From B1 sp044370475 (lineage in GTDB: Bacteria; Bacteroidota; Bacteroidia; UKL13-3), in NCBI GenBank assembly GCA_044370475.1, contig JBILVK010000069.1:1-15260 (forward strand): a stretch of DNA of 15,260 nucleotides. The letters are read 5' to 3'. The position numbers were made by a program, and so were the translations under genes. The stretch's first letter is position 1. Each line of letters starts with the position of its first letter. The notes beneath the pieces are model-generated. The model had not been told where the DNA came from. It ran no database searches and was given only the letters and a program-made list of their open reading frames with translations. This document shows, piece after piece, positions 13,515 to 15,260 of the stretch.

Positions 13515-15011
13515 CTACTCTAACTTACACTCCACCCTTCTATTATTGGCTTTCCCAATCTTAGAAGTATTGTCGTCCAAGGGACTATCTTTACCCATGG
13601 CCATTATCTTAACTCTATCTTTGTTAATACCACGTGATTGCAAGTATTCAGATACAGCAGTTGCCCTTGACTCAGCTAATTTCTTATTGTATTCTGCACT
13701 TCCATCATCATCAGTATAACCCGTAAGCGCTACTTTATAACTTGGGTTATTACGCATAATAACAGCAATGGTATTCAATTGTTCATAGGCCTTAGCATTC
13801 AATTGGTATGAATTATAGCTGAACCTAATAGGATTCATCTCCACCAAAATTTCATTTTTCAAACGATATTTAGATTCATCAGACATGCCTTTACCAGATG
13901 AGCCAGAACCAATAGGCACAGCAACAGCTGCTACAGATGCTTGCTCAACTTTTTTGTCTACCGATGCCTCTTTTTCTTTAACAGCTGCTACCTCTTCTAC
14001 TGGCGGACAACCATTATTTGAAAACAATCCTGCTACATCTGGACATTTATCAAACTTGTCTACAATTCCATCATCGTCAGAGTCTTTTGAGCCAGGTTGA
14101 TTCATCAACTTTTTAAATTTCTGGTCAACCGAGTCATTAATGCTTCTTATCGCGGTATTTACTTGCTCATCAATTCTACCCTGCATTCTATCAACTCTGT
14201 TGTCTTGCCAAGCCAAAGTTCTATCTACATGCTTACCCTTAGTAAATGTGTACCTGATACCCACAGATGTTTTAATCATTTGGTCCTTGCCGGTGCCATA
14301 ATCATAACCATCCCAAGCATCTGAGTTAATTGTTACAAACTCACTCATAAGGTTTAAACACCATTTGTTATTGATATGGTATTTAACCCCTAAACCAAGA
14401 CCCAATTGTAGTGCATTGCCGTTTTCCTTGTCAATCACGGCATCGTCAGAAATAAACCTACGTTCTGCATCAAATGAGCTATGAGCCAAACTTGCCCTTA
14501 AATAAGGAACCCAATTATACTCTTTGGTGCGTAATGATCTTTTCAAATCAATGTTTGCTCCAAGTGTTATAAATGAAACATTAGACTCATAATATTCCGT
14601 TTTGTTGGCACCCGTCATTTTACCTTTTTCATAGGCAAGGTCCATGCTAAAAAGTGGACTAAAATAATAAACAGCTTCGAGCCCAGCAGCCATATCAAAT
14701 TTGGTTTTGGAGCCGTTCATTCCACTAGGATCGCTGGCAGAAACACCTGTCGATAATAAATCGTAGGAAGTATAGCGCAAATCGTACAAGTGAGTCAACT
14801 TTAAGCCTAAACTAAAGCGACCCAATTTCGGCAATTCGTCGCTAGAAGGAGCAGCAGGAATTGGAGACGCAGAATTGGTATTCTGCGCCTTCAAATTCAT
14901 AGTGAGGGAGGTCAAGCCAAGTAGCAATGCTACTTGGCTTGTTTTAGTTATGATTGATTTCAAGTTCAACTTGAAGCTATTTATTTGGCTCATTGAATAT
15001 GCGTTTTTCAT
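13515..15011 (-). CDS. OmpA family outer-membrane protein with TSP3 calcium-binding stretch
   Basis: This 498-aa protein likely anchors the outer membrane to peptidoglycan. The N-terminal signal ends at about residue 42 (NLKAQ). Residues 65-256 alternate like an 8-stranded OmpA/OmpW-type barrel (GRFSLGLKLTHL, LEAVYYFSPLFSMDLAYEKG, ending SVGIRYTF). Residues 260-303 are charged and probably helical (DNRVDRMQGRIDEQVNTAI). A thrombospondin type-3 calcium-binding repeat lies at 309-325 (DSDDDGIVDKFDKCPD). An Ala/Val/Lys-rich linker covers 338-372. The OmpA_C peptidoglycan-binding domain is at about 385-498, with IRFSYNSYQL and TGYTDDDGSAEYNKKLAESR, where Asp434 and Arg449 sit 15 residues apart like the diaminopimelate-binding pair of E. 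coli OmpA. The alternative ATG at 14993 (MSQINSFK) is equally possible. The gene starts 39 bases after the T9SS-tail gene. Confidence 0.93.
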   Translation of the reverse strand: MKNAYSMSQINSFKLNLKSIITKTSQVALLLGLTSLTMNLKAQNTNSASPIPAAPSSDELPKLGRFSLGLKLTHLYDLRYTSYDLLSTGVSASDPSGMNGSKTKFDMAAGLEAVYYFSPLFSMDLAYEKGKMTGANKTEYYESNVSFITLGANIDLKRSLRTKEYNWVPYLRASLAHSSFDAERRFISDDAVIDKENGNALQLGLGLGVKYHINNKWCLNLMSEFVTINSDAWDGYDYGTGKDQMIKTSVGIRYTFTKGKHVDRTLAWQDNRVDRMQGRIDEQVNTAIRSINDSVDQKFKKLMNQPGSKDSDDDGIVDKFDKCPDVAGLFSNNGCPPVEEVAAVKEKEASVDKKVEQASVAAVAVPIGSGSSGKGMSDESKYRLKNEILVEMNPIRFSYNSYQLNAKAYEQLNTIAVIMRNNPSYKVALTGYTDDDGSAEYNKKLAESRATAVSEYLQSRGINKDRVKIMAMGKDSPLDDNTSKIGKANNRRVECKLE

Positions 15012-15050
15012 GGTTGTTAAATTAATAATTGAACAATTTTAAAGGTTTAA

Positions 15051-15260
15051 TTACTTAGCAATTATTAAAGGTTTAACCATAAATCTATTTCCATTTTCCA
15101 TTTTCACAAAATAGGTTCCAGGAGCAAAATCAACCACATTCATCTCAATGAGATCTTTATCTGGTTCAAATGATTGTACTTCTTTTCCTAACATATCAAT
15201 AATGGTAATTCTAGAACCTTTGGTATCCACTCCTTTTAACTCTATAAAGAAAATTCCTGA
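15051..15260 (-). CDS. C-terminal part of a T9SS-exported protein (type A sorting domain), truncated by window edge
   Basis: The minus strand is open from the window end to a TAA at 15053-15051, giving 69 residues of a C-terminus whose start lies outside the window. It reads as a Por secretion tail: ITIIDMLGKEVQSFE, then DLIEMNVVDFAPGTYFVKME and a closing VKPLIIAK. The order I-x-D-x-x-G-K-x-V, later L-x-x-G-x-Y-F-V-K and a basic hydrophobic end is that of the type A domain recognised by the type IX system, which is removed or anchored at the cell surface after export. It lies 39 bases before the OmpA-family gene in the same direction, so the two may share a transcript. What the exported body does cannot be seen. 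Confidence 0.9.
   Translation of the reverse strand, partial: SGIFFIELKGVDTKGSRITIIDMLGKEVQSFEPDKDLIEMNVVDFAPGTYFVKMENGNRFMVKPLIIAK

Overview
The window looks like a chromosomal segment from a member of the Bacteroidota. The evidence is AT-rich DNA, a TonB-dependent receptor with an N-terminal carboxypeptidase-regulatory-like domain followed by a DUF4249 lipoprotein gene, a type IX secretion (T9SS) C-terminal sorting tail, an OmpA protein with a thrombospondin type-3 calcium-binding stretch, almost no Shine-Dalgarno sequences, and promoter-like boxes of the Bacteroidota form (TTTG, 19-21 bases, TAnnTTTG). I cannot place it below phylum with confidence.

Layout. Bases 1-690 hold no convincing gene. 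They contain a strong minus-strand terminator-like hairpin (175-205), a perfect 18-bp inverted repeat (489-537) and several short degenerate repeats that run almost up to the clpB stop codon. clpB (691-3291, minus) follows, then a small terminator and an exported CsgG/TolB-N-like plus beta-barrel protein (3501-4622, minus). A 290-base divergent promoter region separates these from a plus-strand pair: a class I aminotransferase of the aspartate aminotransferase type (4913-6106) and a stand-alone heptose-7-phosphate kinase of the RfaE1/HldA type (6124-7095). The kinase meets, tail to tail with 2 bases between, a minus-strand cluster. In transcription order that cluster is dcd (12835-12299), a TonB-dependent receptor (12225-9847), a DUF4249 lipoprotein (9836-9009) and a secreted CocE/NonD-type serine hydrolase (8972-7098). 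Divergent from dcd is a conserved-looking 180-aa protein with a Tudor-like N-terminus (12917-13459). A hairpin terminator shared with the convergent OmpA-family gene (15011-13515) follows, and at the right edge lies the C-terminal end of a T9SS-exported protein (minus, truncated by the window).

How the genes fit together. Receptor, DUF4249 lipoprotein and secreted hydrolase form a plausible envelope uptake/processing unit, with gaps of 10 and 36 bases; its substrate cannot be read from sequence. clpB, dcd, the aminotransferase and the heptose kinase are housekeeping (proteostasis, dUMP supply, amino-acid metabolism, LPS inner-core precursor). The rest are cell-envelope proteins. I found no CRISPR array, tRNA, rRNA, transposase, prophage or recognisable defence system. 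The items most worth a second look are the repeat-filled left edge with a possible small minus-strand transcript, the near-leaderless promoter of the aminotransferase, the CsgG-like/barrel fusion and the uncharacterised Tudor-like protein.
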